Shown here one piece after another: positions 34,515 to 45,500 of a stretch of DNA of 64,000 nucleotides. A program made the translations under genes and the position numbers. The notes under the pieces were generated by a model. It had not been told where the DNA came from, ran no database searches, and saw only the letters and a program-made list of their open reading frames with translations. Source of the stretch: Perilla frutescens (Eukaryota; Streptophyta; Magnoliopsida; Lamiales; Lamiaceae); NCBI GenBank assembly GCA_026008535.1, contig BRKX01000001.1, positions 74,598,317 to 74,662,316 on the forward strand, written 5' to 3'. Position 1 is the first letter of the stretch. Each line of letters begins with the position of its first letter.

Positions 34515-34515
<1 letters not shown>

Positions 34516-34555
34516 AAATTTGACCGTTTGAGTATGCTAAATGACTAAATGGTGA

Positions 34556-35035
34556 TACAGTCGTTCACAACTATTCGAAACTCAATTTGAAAAAAATAAT
34601 TTGAACTTTATTTATTTTCTAAACGAGCTGAACTCAGGATTGACTTGATAAAATTGTCGAGCCAAACTCGAACAGAGTAGTACATGATTTGGGTAGCTCG
34701 CGAACATGTTCAAACTCTAATTTAATCGAACATGTTCATAAATATTATAAATATTTCAAACATATAAATTAAATAGGCTTTTTTTAGCTTCGGATCAAAT
34801 ATGTAAATTAATCGAGCGTTTTTTAGCATTTGAGCCCATGCTCGATTATTAGTAAATTTTTGAATATTTCACGAGCTTAATTTGAGTACGACAAATATAT
34901 GTCGTGTCGGGTTTGAACAAAGGAAAAAAAAACTTGAATCGAGTTCAATTCGAGCTCGACTTTGAATGTTTTTCAACGAGATGAGTTCGAATATCAGAGT
35001 ATTCAGCTCGTTTCAGTTCATTTATAGCCCCACTC
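34556..35035. mobile_element. GAGCTCGAA-rich repeat, unit 2 copy
   Basis: Counterpart of 30207-30590 with the same order of TCGAAC, GAGCTGAACTC and ATTTCACGAGC-like blocks and ending near ATAGCCCCACTC. It is more degraded than the unit 1 copy. Confidence 0.55.
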
Positions 35036-35711
35036 GCAATAATTAAAAACACTCATATGGCACAACATTTTTAAAATTGTTTACATGTAGACAGTAGTAG
35101 CCACGACTTCCTTAATATTAGCAAATATAAGTTTATAACCTCATAAAATGTAAAATTTTGGATGAATTTTAATGTATTGGATATTTATTCATTTTTATCT
35201 CATTTATGTTATCAATGACTTATTTGCTAGACAGTATAGAAGTGTAACAAATACCTATTACATTTTAATACTACGCTTACTAGCAATATTAAATCTCATG
35301 ATTATGACACTATAATACTATGCTTACCGATAATATTAAAGTTAATGATTATGCAAGCTCCGTCATCTGTTAAACATTTATATGGTATAACATATCTTAT
35401 TATAGAATACTCGCATAATATATGACAACTAATTAAAATATATTTTAGGAATTGAAATTTTATGGAGAATCCAATATATCCAAGCAAACACTTTATTATT
35501 AATGCATATATTTGAATACAATAAAACAAACATAATATTAATATCTTATACAGTAAAACACATCCATATCAAACATATATAATATTATACCAGACTGTCT
35601 AACAAACGAGCCTAAACATATAAATTTAATTAAATTACACAATATAGTTTGGAATTATTGTCCCATGATTAAACACGATTCTTCTAGAGATGTGAAAATA
35701 GTTCAATTGAA
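35036..35711. other. AT-rich DNA downstream of SDR-B
   Basis: Counterpart of 30591-31202 with internal rearrangement, including a short repeat of TATTAAAGTTAATGATTATG-like blocks at 35285-35360. No gene is seen. Confidence 0.55.
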
Positions 35712-36547
35712 TTACACGTATCCTCCATTGACCCGAATAATCTGCCCGTTTACCCACTGACCCGCATCCGTAGCCAGAAATCCCACCACCGGAGCCACGT
35801 CATCCGTCTCCCCAAGGCGGCCAAACGGGCACTCCGCCACCGCCTTTTTTATCGCCTCCTCCGTCTTCCCGGCGAAGAACATCTCCGTCGCGACAGGCCC
35901 CGGCGCCACCGCATTCGCAGTTATTCCCGTTCCCTTCAACTCCTTGGCTAAAATCCTCACCATCGCCTCCACCGCCGCCTTCGACGCCGTGTAAGCCACG
36001 TAACCCGGCCTCAGCGACGCCACCAGCGACGAAGTCAAGCAAATGATCCTCCCCCCTCCGCCGCGCTTTATCCTGTTGAGAATCAGTTCAGTTTCCAGCT
36101 GAATTAAGCGAATCGACAGATCAATTACCTGTTCGCGGCTTCTCTGCAGCATAGGAAGGCGCCTCGCGCGTTGATCGCGAAGGCGCTGTCGAAATCCTCG
36201 ACGGCGCTGTCGGCGAGCGAGGGGTACTTGGGGTCCAGCACGCCGGCTGAGTTCACAAGGATGTGAACCTCCGAGTTGAAGGCCGATTCCGCCGCGTCGA
36301 ACAGCGACTTAACCTGCTCCGGAGCGGAGATGTCGGCTCGGAAGGTGGCGGCGCGGACGTCGGAGCCGGTGTTGATTTGGGCGGCCAGTGACTCGGCTTG
36401 AGCGGAGTTGGAGGAGTAGTTGATGACAACTCTGGCGCCGAGGGAAGCCAAATGCAGGGCGATTGCGCGCCCGATTCCGCGTGAGGCGCCGGTGACAATG
36501 GCGACTCTGTCTTTGAGCGGCGGCGCGGCGGCGCTTGATGTAGCCAT
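35712..36547 (-). CDS. SDR-B: NADPH-dependent aldehyde reductase-like, 259 aa
   Basis: Two exons on the minus strand, 36547-36129 and 36072-35712, with the same gene structure as SDR-A. Motifs: TGASRGIG at 19-26, NSAG, a catalytic Ser near 154, Y167 and K171 of YTASK, PGPVATEM, and a VNGGYV end. These match the usual residues of the plant NADPH-dependent aldehyde reductase-like subfamily at nearly every position where SDR-A differs, so this copy is probably under normal constraint. The N-terminus lacks an obvious transit peptide, so a cytosolic protein is likely. About 125 bases upstream of the start codon the two copies diverge because unit 2 carries an inserted element. Confidence 0.94.
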
Positions 36548-36671
36548 GGAATTCCGACGATTTCGCTGTAAATTTGTAGGCCTTGCCGAGGAAAATAGTA
36601 GACTTAGGTTCGATTTAAAGAGATCAAATGATCAAATATGTTTGTATGTACGTTATATACTGTATTATTGA

Positions 36672-37296
36672 GTACAGTGATCGTCGGTACAAAATCGAGC
36701 CAAACTAACAAAATCGAATAAAAAATTTCCTATAAAAATTCAAACCGAACCAACTAAGAGAATATATAAATTAACCAAACAAAATCATAATTTTTTTAGT
36801 TAGTTTGATTTGATTTTCGGTTTAATCGAATTTTTAATGATTATTTTTTATTTTTCTGAAACAATTATAACTATAAAAAATAATACGCACTCAATAGATT
36901 AAAAAATGATATATTAAATAAGTAAATATTTTGAAATTTCTAAAACTGGAAAATTGAAACAATTACTAATATTATTTAGGTATATAATACCTTTTAATTT
37001 TATTAACTTAGGTATAATTGATATTAGAATTATAAATTATAAATATAGTAATATATATATATATATTGGTTGGTTTGGTTTTAATCAAATTATTTTTTTT
37101 ACTTAAATCGAAACCGAATCGAACTATATTTTGGTTTTAATATTCAAAACAAAACTCAAATTAAAAAAAAAAAAGACCAAACCAACTGAACCAAATAGCT
37201 CGATTTAGTTCGATTTTGCACACTCCTAACAATACATATGACGAGTTTTAGGTAAATCGTGACACATATCTCAGTCGAAATAAATTACAATATTAT
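36672..37296. mobile_element. Inserted palindromic element upstream of SDR-B
   Basis: Unit 1 runs from the SDR upstream region (near 32140) straight into GGGGATTTTTGGC. Unit 2 has about 600 extra bases at the same point. The insert begins near ATCGTCGGTACAAAATCGAG and ends near TAGTTCGATTTTGCACACTCC, and the ends carry inverted AAATCGAG/CTCGATTT and CCAAAC/GTTTGG blocks. A MITE is likely. Exact ends and target duplication were not resolved. Confidence 0.6.
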
Positions 37297-37399
37297 ATGA
37301 AATGGAGATTTTTGCCCCCTTTTTTACAAGTTTGAATACCGCTAGCATTCGAGTGATTTATTTAGTGATTTTTCTGATTTGCGGATTTTGAGTGATTCG

Positions 37400-38023
37400 C
37401 TTAGTGATTTTATATATTATTAAAAATATTTTTTGTAAAAATAAAATTTATTATATTATAAATAATTATAATTAATATTCATTGCTAAAAATTGAAATTT
37501 TAAAAAATTACATACCCTAAGTTTGGAATAATCAATCCCAAAAAGCAATCATATTAACTAAAAATGAAAATTACAAATTTTAAAAAAATAATTATAAATC
37601 CTAAATAAAATAATAAAATTATACCAAATCTAATAAAATAAAAAATGAAAGATAAAGTAATAATTGGGAAGTGATGTGTATTCGGATGAACTCGGTAGAT
37701 TATGATTCGAGATGGGCAATATGGGGGCATGGTGAAGGCATGACAATCGACCTAGATAGCAACATATGCATGTATTGACTTTTTTTGCATGCTAATTTTA
37801 ATTTGAGCGGAGTTGAAATTGATGTTAAATTTTCAAAATGTATTAAATCAGTGTTTTTTGTGTAAAAATTTAAAGTTCACGTTAACAACCAAAAAATGAA
37901 ATTGTTATTTGTCTCTCTCCGTACATAGCTAAGTTTGTACGAAAACAAAAATGAAATTGTTATTTATCTTGCTAGAAACCACAATATGGATAAGATACAT
38001 GTTTCAATTTACCTTTCCACAAT
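37400..38023. other. AT-rich DNA, no gene seen
   Basis: AT-rich DNA between the inserted element and the tandem repeat at 38024, partly without a counterpart in unit 1. No ORF of interest. Confidence 0.55.
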
Positions 38024-38229
38024 CACCTCACAATCCCACTACAATATATGTTGCGATTTAGACTAAAATATATATTGCGATTTACCTTTACATGCTATGA
38101 TTTACTTCCATCGTGCCATGATTTACCACCTCACAATCCCACTACGATATATGTTGCGATTTAGACTAAGATATATATTACGATTTACCTTTACATGCTA
38201 TGATTTACTTCCATCGTGCCGTGATTTAC
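38024..38229. repeat. Two tandem 103-bp repeats
   Basis: Units 38024-38126 and 38127-38229 each begin CACCTCACAATCCCACTAC and end GATTTAC, and differ at only a few bases. They lie immediately before the RRP5-derived fragment. Unit 1 has a single degenerate copy. Confidence 0.9.
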
Positions 38230-38326
38230 CTCTCGAAAATGGCTGTCTTCCTATCCTTTCTTACCCACTTTTACAAACATGCACTCTACTAGTCTCTACT
38301 TATGATTTATTTAATCTAGACAAAAC
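38230..38326 (+). pseudogene. RRP5-derived gene fragment, unit 2 copy
   Basis: CTCTCGAAAATGG and TATCCTTTCTTACCCACTT match RRP5 exon 7. CAAACATGCACT matches intron 7, and TTTAATCTAGACAAAAC matches exon 8. Relative to the RRP5 donor (45250-45414) it lacks an exon 7/intron 7 stretch that is still present in unit 1, and the end of intron 7, which is missing from both copies. No function is expected. Confidence 0.88.
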
Positions 38327-38469
38327 GTAGAAATACTTAGTTTGTACAAACTCAACACCTTACTTGGGAGTTATGCCAACATTAGCAAATAAACACCAAT
38401 AAAAAGAGAGAATTAGAAGCAACTAAGCATTAATCCATATAATCTACAAGATATCAGCATCGCCGGCCT

Positions 38470-39854
38470 TCAGCTCCGGCTCCTCGAGCCATACGGAGAC
38501 CCCGAGTAAGGCCTCTCTCGGTACCTACTCCGCCCTCTAGGCGAAATGGATCTGCGTTCACAACAAAAAAATGTGCTTTTTTAACTATTACAAAATTTTA
38601 TCGCCACATGTAATGTGCCGGTGACTCACATTTACCATACCTGGAGTAATGTCTTCCTCTCGAAGAGGGAGAGTAATAACCAGGGCTAGGGCTCGGGGTG
38701 TATGATCGTCTATAGCGTGGTAAGGGGGAGTAAGAACGCCCATAGCGAGGTGATCTGGAGTATCTTGCAGAGGACCTTCGTCTACAAACACATTAGTAAG
38801 TTAGCAGTAGAAATCATAGACATTAGTAGTAGAAATCATATGATAAACTAGGAAGGAAGACCACTCACCTGCTGCTGCGCTCTCGTGCCCTCATCTCTGA
38901 AGGCAGTTTTCTGTTTTCCTCAGCAAACACGACAGTCAACTCACGCCCGAGAAGAACCTGACCATCCATCTGATACTTGGCTTCAGCTGCATCATCGGGG
39001 TCAACATATTGCACGAAGCCAAACCCGCGTGGCTCCCTGCACGACATAAATAATTCCAGGTGGGATGTAAATGGAATCCAACAAACACACCTTTTGCTTC
39101 CCAGTAGTCGTTTGAAAGCTATGAATATTAAGGCGAGCGAGCGAGCGAACCCTACTGCAAAGCAATTACTACTAGTAGCTAACCTTGTGAGAGAGTGCAA
39201 GGTTAAGACATGAATTCCTTCAAGACTTGAACTTGGTCATAATTGTATACATACACACTCAACGTTTGCTTCAATCTTCAAGTTCATTAAGATGATCTTC
39301 ATCTCTAACTACTTCATTCTTCTCTTCATCACTTTCAACTAACAACATAACTCTACGCGAAACTTGTTGAACACAGTCACAGAAGAAAACAAATGCCAAT
39401 GTTTTTACTTTAGCCTCATCTCTCATCCAAACAAGAGATTGAAAAACAGAGATGCTCACCCTGTGTAATAGTCACGCGGTAAGTAAATGTCCTTGACTGG
39501 GCCAAATTCCCCAAATCGACTACGAAGATCGTCAGGCCTGGAACATATATAGGCCAGCAACAAAGTTTAGAAGAATCCCTCATGCTAATAATACAGTAAC
39601 TGATTGTAACCAATCACAAAGTACAAATACTAAAATCCCAGTGAAAACTTACATAAAACTAGTAATTCAGGCACATTTAAAGATAAAGAAAATATGATAA
39701 GAGAGCAAGAACACCTGCAATCGCGGTGAAGATTGCGAACAAGGAGACTAGTTGGTAGATCTCTCCCACGGCTTCGGTAACGGTCCCTTGAATAGCTCCT
39801 GCTGCTATAACCCCTACGAGGTGGAGATGGACTTCTGCTGTATCTTCTACCCAT
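38470..39854 (-). CDS. SCL33: SC35-like SR splicing factor (SCL30A/SCL33 type), 202 aa
   Basis: Five coding exons on the minus strand: 39854-39715, 39537-39460, 39036-38869, 38781-38641, 38551-38470. They total 202 aa. A short Arg/Ser/Tyr N-terminus precedes DLPTSLLVRNL (RNP2) and RGFGFVQY (RNP1) of one RRM at about residues 36-115. The family-typical GRELTVVFAEENRK then leads into an RS-rich tail ending SRSRS. SCL proteins bind pre-mRNA exonic enhancers and interact with U1-70K and U2AF in spliceosome assembly and alternative splicing. The protein is shorter than Arabidopsis SCL30A/SCL33 (about 260-290 aa) because the RS tail is compact. Choice of SCL33 over SCL30A is uncertain. A 5'-UTR intron of 813 bases precedes the start. 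Confidence 0.9.
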
Positions 39855-39867
39855 TTTTTCCTTCGCC

Positions 39868-40680
39868 CTATTTCACATTAAACATTAGATTAGATGGAAA
39901 ATAAATAATCACAAAATGGTCTATGAAATTAAGGAAGCTCTACATATACCATTCATGACTAAACTCAATAAAAAAAAGAAGGTAAAAACAACAACTGCGA
40001 AAAATTTAATCTTAAAAGCTAAAGCATCCCAAAAAATTAGATGGAAAATATATCATCACAAAACGGTCTATGAAATTAAGCAAGCTATACATATACCATT
40101 CATGACTAAACTCAATCAAAAAAATAAAAAGTAAAAACAACTCCTAAAAATTTAATCTTAAAAGCTAGAGCATCCCAAAAAATTAGATGGGAAACATATC
40201 ATCACAAAATGATCCATGAAATTAAGCAAGCTCTAAATATACCATTCATGACTAAACTTAATAATAATAAAAAAAGAAGTAAAAACAACAGCAGCTAAAA
40301 ATTTAATCTTAAAAAAGCTAAGGCATCCCAAAAATACTATAAATTAGAGAAGAGGGAAAATATAGCATCACACAATGATCTATGAAATCAAGGAAGTTCC
40401 GCATATGTACCATTCATGACTACACTCAATCAACAAAAAAGAAGAAGTAAAAACAATAGCAACTAAAAATTTAATCTCCAAAAATTAAAAATTAGAGTAG
40501 CGGGAAAACATAGCATCACAAAACGGCCTACGAAATTAAGGAAGCTCTACATATATACAATTCATGACTAAACTCAACAAAAAAAAAAAAAGCAGCAGCA
40601 AAAACAACATCAGCTAAAAATCTAATCATTGAAAAGCTAAATCATCCCAAAAAATAAAAGGTAAGACATGAAGATCATAC
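39868..40680 (-). repeat. 5'-UTR intron of the SR gene built of five tandem repeats
   Basis: The intron runs from the donor after 40681 to the acceptor before 39867 (minus strand). Most of it is about five diverged tandem copies of a unit of roughly 145 bases, starting near 39888, 40038, 40181, 40345 and 40490. Each unit carries ATTAGA-G, ATCACAAAA, GAAATTAAG-AAGC, CATTCATGACTA and AAAATTTAATC blocks. A partial unit follows near 40620. Confidence 0.85.
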
Positions 40681-40870
40681 CAGAGAAACGAATAACAAAT
40701 TCGCAGCAGGTCACCGATTAGAGATTGAATTATTTTCTCTCTCTTCAATTCGATCAGATGATCTATTTATATAGCGAAGGTGGAGAGTAGTTTAGATGCT
40801 TCTGGAGAAGCTTCTCTTCAGATTGGGCTTCTAGGCCCATTAACTTTTAATATTGGGCCCAATACTTTTT
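40681..40870 (-). promoter_or_regulatory. SR gene promoter and 5' UTR exon
   Basis: On the minus strand a TATATAAATA box lies at 40764-40773, so transcription should start near 40735. The 5' UTR exon then ends at 40681. Upstream are several TGGGCC/TGGGCT site II-type elements (40824-40829, 40834-40839, 40854-40859), common in promoters of plant translation and RNA-processing genes. Confidence 0.7.
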
Positions 40871-41006
40871 CCTAATTTTTATCGAGATAATTTCACTTTT
40901 CATCGCACCATTTCCAATTTCAAACCTTTGTTTTTTATTTATTTATTTTGATTTTATTTAATTAAATTTTTTTTATTTAGGGTTTCATCCATGTATATTA
41001 ATTTTT

Positions 41007-41543
41007 GGGAGTTTCTATTTACACACCCATATTTACTCTTTGCACTATAACTTCTTCATGCACCCACTTTTTTACTCTTTGCACCCCTAAAATTGACTAT
41101 AATGTCATTACTTAAAAAAACATAAAATCTGAAAATTAAAAGCATAAAAAAAAATCACGTTCCGTTCGAAGTTGTGTATTCGAACATTCTGAATATGTTC
41201 GAAGTCTTCTGTTCGAGTATAATGGATATGTTTGAAGTCTTGTATTCGAACGGTACTTCAAAAAATTCACGGAGTCCGTTCAGAAATTATTTTTTGAACA
41301 TGCCATGCTTGTTCGAAAATCAATTTTCGAACAAACATGGTGTGTTTGAAAATTAATTTTCGAACGTAACTTATTTTAAAAATTATGTACGTTCGAAAAT
41401 AAAATTTCGAACAAACACGATGAGTTCGAAATTTTGTTTTCGAACCACACTTATTTTTTTTTTAACAAAGGGCATTTACGTAACTTCAAAACCATTTTTT
41501 TTTGGGTGCGAAGAGTAAATATGGGGTGCAAATAGAAACTCCC
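41007..41543. mobile_element. 537-bp MITE with 39-bp inverted ends and 8-bp target duplication
   Basis: The left end GGGAGTTTCTATTT...ATATTTACTCTTYGCAC is repeated inverted at the right end (41505-41543). The flanks are identical TAATTTTT at 40999-41006 and 41544-41551. The interior has repeated palindromic GTTCGAAAATYAATTTTCGAAC units. No coding capacity. The 8-bp duplication fits hAT or Mutator-like elements. Confidence 0.88.
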
Positions 41544-41619
41544 TAATTTTTTTTAAAATTAAAATTAAAATCTAGTTATGGAACACTAAGTGGAACATGA
41601 ATGACGACAAAGGATCTGA

Positions 41620-42360
41620 TCGATTTTTTATCCATCAGAATATGTTCAAAATACTTTTAGTCCACGTCTAATTTTTTTGGTCCCAAAGTTTATTTACTCA
41701 CATTTTTAGTTCCACATTTTTTTTATTACTTTTTTTTGTATTAAAACTAACAACTTACCTCACAACTGTTCGGAGATATAAGTTTTGAAACCATAACAGT
41801 CTAAAAATAAATTTTGGGACCACAAAAATCGAGAACATTATATTATGTCCGCTGTAATCGCTTTATACAATATAATTATTCGATGTTGATTTTATTTTTT
41901 AAACAAAACATCCAATCATATTTTCATTCTCTGCGGTTATTTATCTCAATCTTTACACCTTTTGTCCTAAATTTCATTTTCTTGACTTTTGTGATCCTAA
42001 GTTTTATTTTATTTTGATAACGTTATATAATATAATTATTTAACATTTATTTTATTTTTCCAACAAAATATCAAATCATATTTTAATTCTCTACATTTTT
42101 TTTATCTCAATCTTTACACCTTTGTCTTAAATTTCATTTTCTCGTGATCCCAAATTTTATTTTATTTTGATTTTTTTTTATTCCCAAATTAATATCCACG
42201 AACATTATGAGGTAAGTTGTTAAGTTTGAGAACAAAAAACTTGAAAAAATAAAATAAAATTTGGGACAAAAAATATGGCATAAATAAGTTTTGGGACTCA
42301 AAAAAGTGAAATACGGGACTAAAATTATTTTGACGATATTCTAATGAACAAAAAATAAAT
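41620..42360. mobile_element. MITE with inverted ends and internal tandem duplication
   Basis: The left block (TCAGAATATGTTCAAAATACTTTTAGTCC, about 41634-41662) is inverted at the right (GGGACTAAAATTATTTTGACG... near 42316-42348), as are the TTGGTCCCAAA and GAGGTAAGTTGTTA blocks further in. The interior contains two direct copies of about 150 bases (about 41865-42015 and 42018-42170) starting near GTTATATAATATAATTATT. Ends are approximate. Confidence 0.72.
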
Positions 42361-42576
42361 AAATGAAATTATCAATTTTTATCATTTTCATATTTTTAAC
42401 ATTACAATTAATTAATTAATTAATTAATAAAGGCATAAAATAAGTATAGGCAATATCATAAAACCCTGCAAAAACCCCCCCTTCTCCGACTCCGCCGCTC
42501 GCCCTTTCTCTCTCTACTTTGTGAACTGATTTGTTCGCGGTGAAGCAGAGCTCAGCTTGGCGGATTGCTCAAGAAA

Positions 42577-45500
42577 ATGGCGACGCCTTCAAATAAATCT
42601 AAATCTAAATCAAAACCCAACGGCGCGGTTCCGTCGTCGCAGTTACCTCTTCAGCTCGACGACGATGTTCCAGACTTCCCTAGAGGTTCTCTCTCTCTCT
42701 CTGTCAGCTGCATCTACTTAATTGGTCTCAGTTTATGTGAAATATTGAGGGAAATGCAGTTGAGTCAATAAATGTGTTGCTGTGGTACCCAAATGGTTTT
42801 AATCTTGCTGTGTCCAATTTGAATTTGTTTCTGGAGAATTAAAAATGATGAAAGGAGGGTCTTTTTCTTACATATCTCAATCTGTTTTAGTGTTATTAGA
42901 GTGTGTTGCACTCAGTTTCCGTGTTAGATTCTGATGTATTGAACTATCTGGTTTCTTCATTGACATCATCGTAAGCGGTTTAGGAAGGGGGAGTTCGTTG
43001 AATAGGGAAGAGAGAAATGAGGTTAGGGAAGGAGTGGACACGGGCTTCGAGGCAGACAATAGAGTCCTGAAGAAAAGGAAGAAGGAAAAGAGGGTGCAAA
43101 ATAAGAATAATTCGACAGAGGATGATCTAGGATTGCTATTTGGAAATGGAATTACAGGGAAATTGCCGAGGTTTGCCAACAAAATCACTTTTAAGGTGTG
43201 CTTTCTTTTGTTTCATTCCTCGTAGGGTTTATCATCATGCTTTTATTTATGCCTCTATTAATGCTTCTGTGAAGAGTTGGTGCATGGACACTTTTCTGTT
43301 CATTAAAAAGTTAGTTGTGCATTGATGGCATTTAAGAAAAGAAGATACCACTTTCATCTCATTAGCCTACATGCCACATATGTCCCAGAAGATTGAATAT
43401 ACTGTTATTGGTCTTTTGTGGCTAGGAAGAACACGACACAAATTGTGGGCAAACATGACTTGAAAAGATAATGTGACATCTTTCAACTTATTTGTTCATG
43501 CAATCTTGTGTTAGTCCAATCCGTTCATCATAAAACACATACGGACTCTTGGTTGATTACCACCTGTTGCCTTTGGTGGTTTTTCTTTCCAGTTCATGGA
43601 TTTCTGGTGTGTAATAATGAATTGTGACTTATGCAGTTGGTTCCTTCAATAGCATCTATATATGCTTTCTAGGTCCCATTATATGCATCCAAATGTGTAG
43701 TTTCTGTTTTTCTAATGTATATGTGTGAATACATTTCTCAGTTTCTCTCTTTTAGTTGCATGTGCAAATTAATCCTTGCAGAACAATCATGGGATCTGAT
43801 ACGGCCAACTTGATCATAGAGAATGGTTATGCTATCTTATCTTGCATAATTTTGGTTGAATAATGTGTATTGCATGCCATCGTAGATTTCCTCTGTTCAA
43901 CTATAAAAATTTCAGCAATTCCATATTGTATAATGAAAATGATTTTAAAATCTGCCTTACTTCCTTCTTTATGTATTTCAGAATATTTCTTCGGGAATGA
44001 AGCTATGGGGTGTGATTGCTGAAGTTAATGAGAAAGATATCGTAGTTAGTCTTCCTGGGGGCTTGAGAGGACTAGTTCGTGCTTGTGATGCATTTGATCC
44101 CATTCCGAGTGACAAAGTCAAAGGGGTATTTTTCCTTTCCATTGGATATCTTCTATGTCCTGTTTGCAATTACCATTCCTAATATCTTATTCTCTGGGAA
44201 GGAGATCAGCTGATTAGCTGATGAATTTTGTTGATTGGTTTCCCCTTTCTAATTGATTTTACTCCTTTTCCACATGGCAGGAGGCAGATAATAGCTTCCT
44301 CTCTCGAATGTATCATGAAGGGCAGCTTGTATCATGCGTTGTTTTGCAAGTAGACGATGATAGAAAAGAACTAGCAAAGAGAAAGATCTGGCTTTCTCTG
44401 CGGCTCTCTTTATTGCACAAAAGCTTAACTCTTGATACTATTCAAGAAGGAATGGTAATTAATATGTAGTTTTCTTTATATTTGTGAATGAGAGAGACAT
44501 TTACTTTTCTTTTTGATACTTGATACTTCGGGACAGTTGCATATTTTTATCTAAATTATATGATGCATTTTAATTTAGCAAACTTCTACATGATTTTTTA
44601 TACAGGTGCTAAGTGCCTACATAAAGAGCATTGAGGATCATGGTTTCATGCTTCACTTTGGATTGCCTTCTTTTGCAGGATTTATGCCAAAACAAAACCA
44701 ATCGGGTAATCACATGTTTTGCTTCTTACTATTGTTTAATGTTGAATTTGTTTTACCATAGATGTCGTGGTCAGTGTCAGCCCCAGCTTCTTAGTTTGTC
44801 CAAGCAATTATAATCTGGAATTAGATTATTTGATTTAGTGCAGTGGGTATGGTTCATCCTGATCATTGTTCTGTGTATCAATATGATCGCAACTAATTAT
44901 ATGATGTCTTTTAGCATTCTGCAAGCGATATTGAGGTTCTCTTTACTTGATGTTTTATTGCCCATATATGTTTATATTGCAGAGAGAAGAAACTTTGATG
45001 TAGGCATAGGGCATCTTTTACAAGGGATTGTTAAAAGTGTAGATAGATCTCGTAAGGTGGTCCATATGAGTTCCGATCTGGACATGGTATCAAAATGTGT
45101 GGTATGTTCCTTTCTATTGCCATACTGTCATTTATATGATTGCCATCTTTTTACTAATACACGAACATCTTTGCAGACCAAAGAGCTTAAAGGTATTTCA
45201 ATCGATCTTCTTGTTCCAGGCATGATGGTTAATGCTCGTGTGCAGTCAACTCTCGAAAATGGCATCTTGCTATCCTTTCTTACTTACTTTACCGGAACTG
45301 TATGTCAGCATCTCTGTTCTTATGACCAAACTATTACAAACATGTACTGTTCTTGTCTTTGTTATGATTTATCTTTGATCATATACAGGTTGATTTATTT
45401 AATCTAGACAAAACTTTTCCTTCTTCAAACTGGAAGAATGGTTATGCCAAAAATATTAAGGTAATGCTGTTGTCCCTTTATTTGAGATGGGACTGTGAAT

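Larger units (their letters stand above)
34288..38416. repeat. Tandem segmental duplication, unit 2
   Basis: The second copy of the block begins at 34288 with ATXR4 exon 1 sequence fused to SR-gene 3' flank sequence and ends at the genuine SR-gene 3' flank (38416). It carries its own later insertion (about 36672-37296) and lacks the Helitron. The head-to-tail junction at 34287/34288 is what tandem duplication of 29818-38416-type material predicts. Confidence 0.9.
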
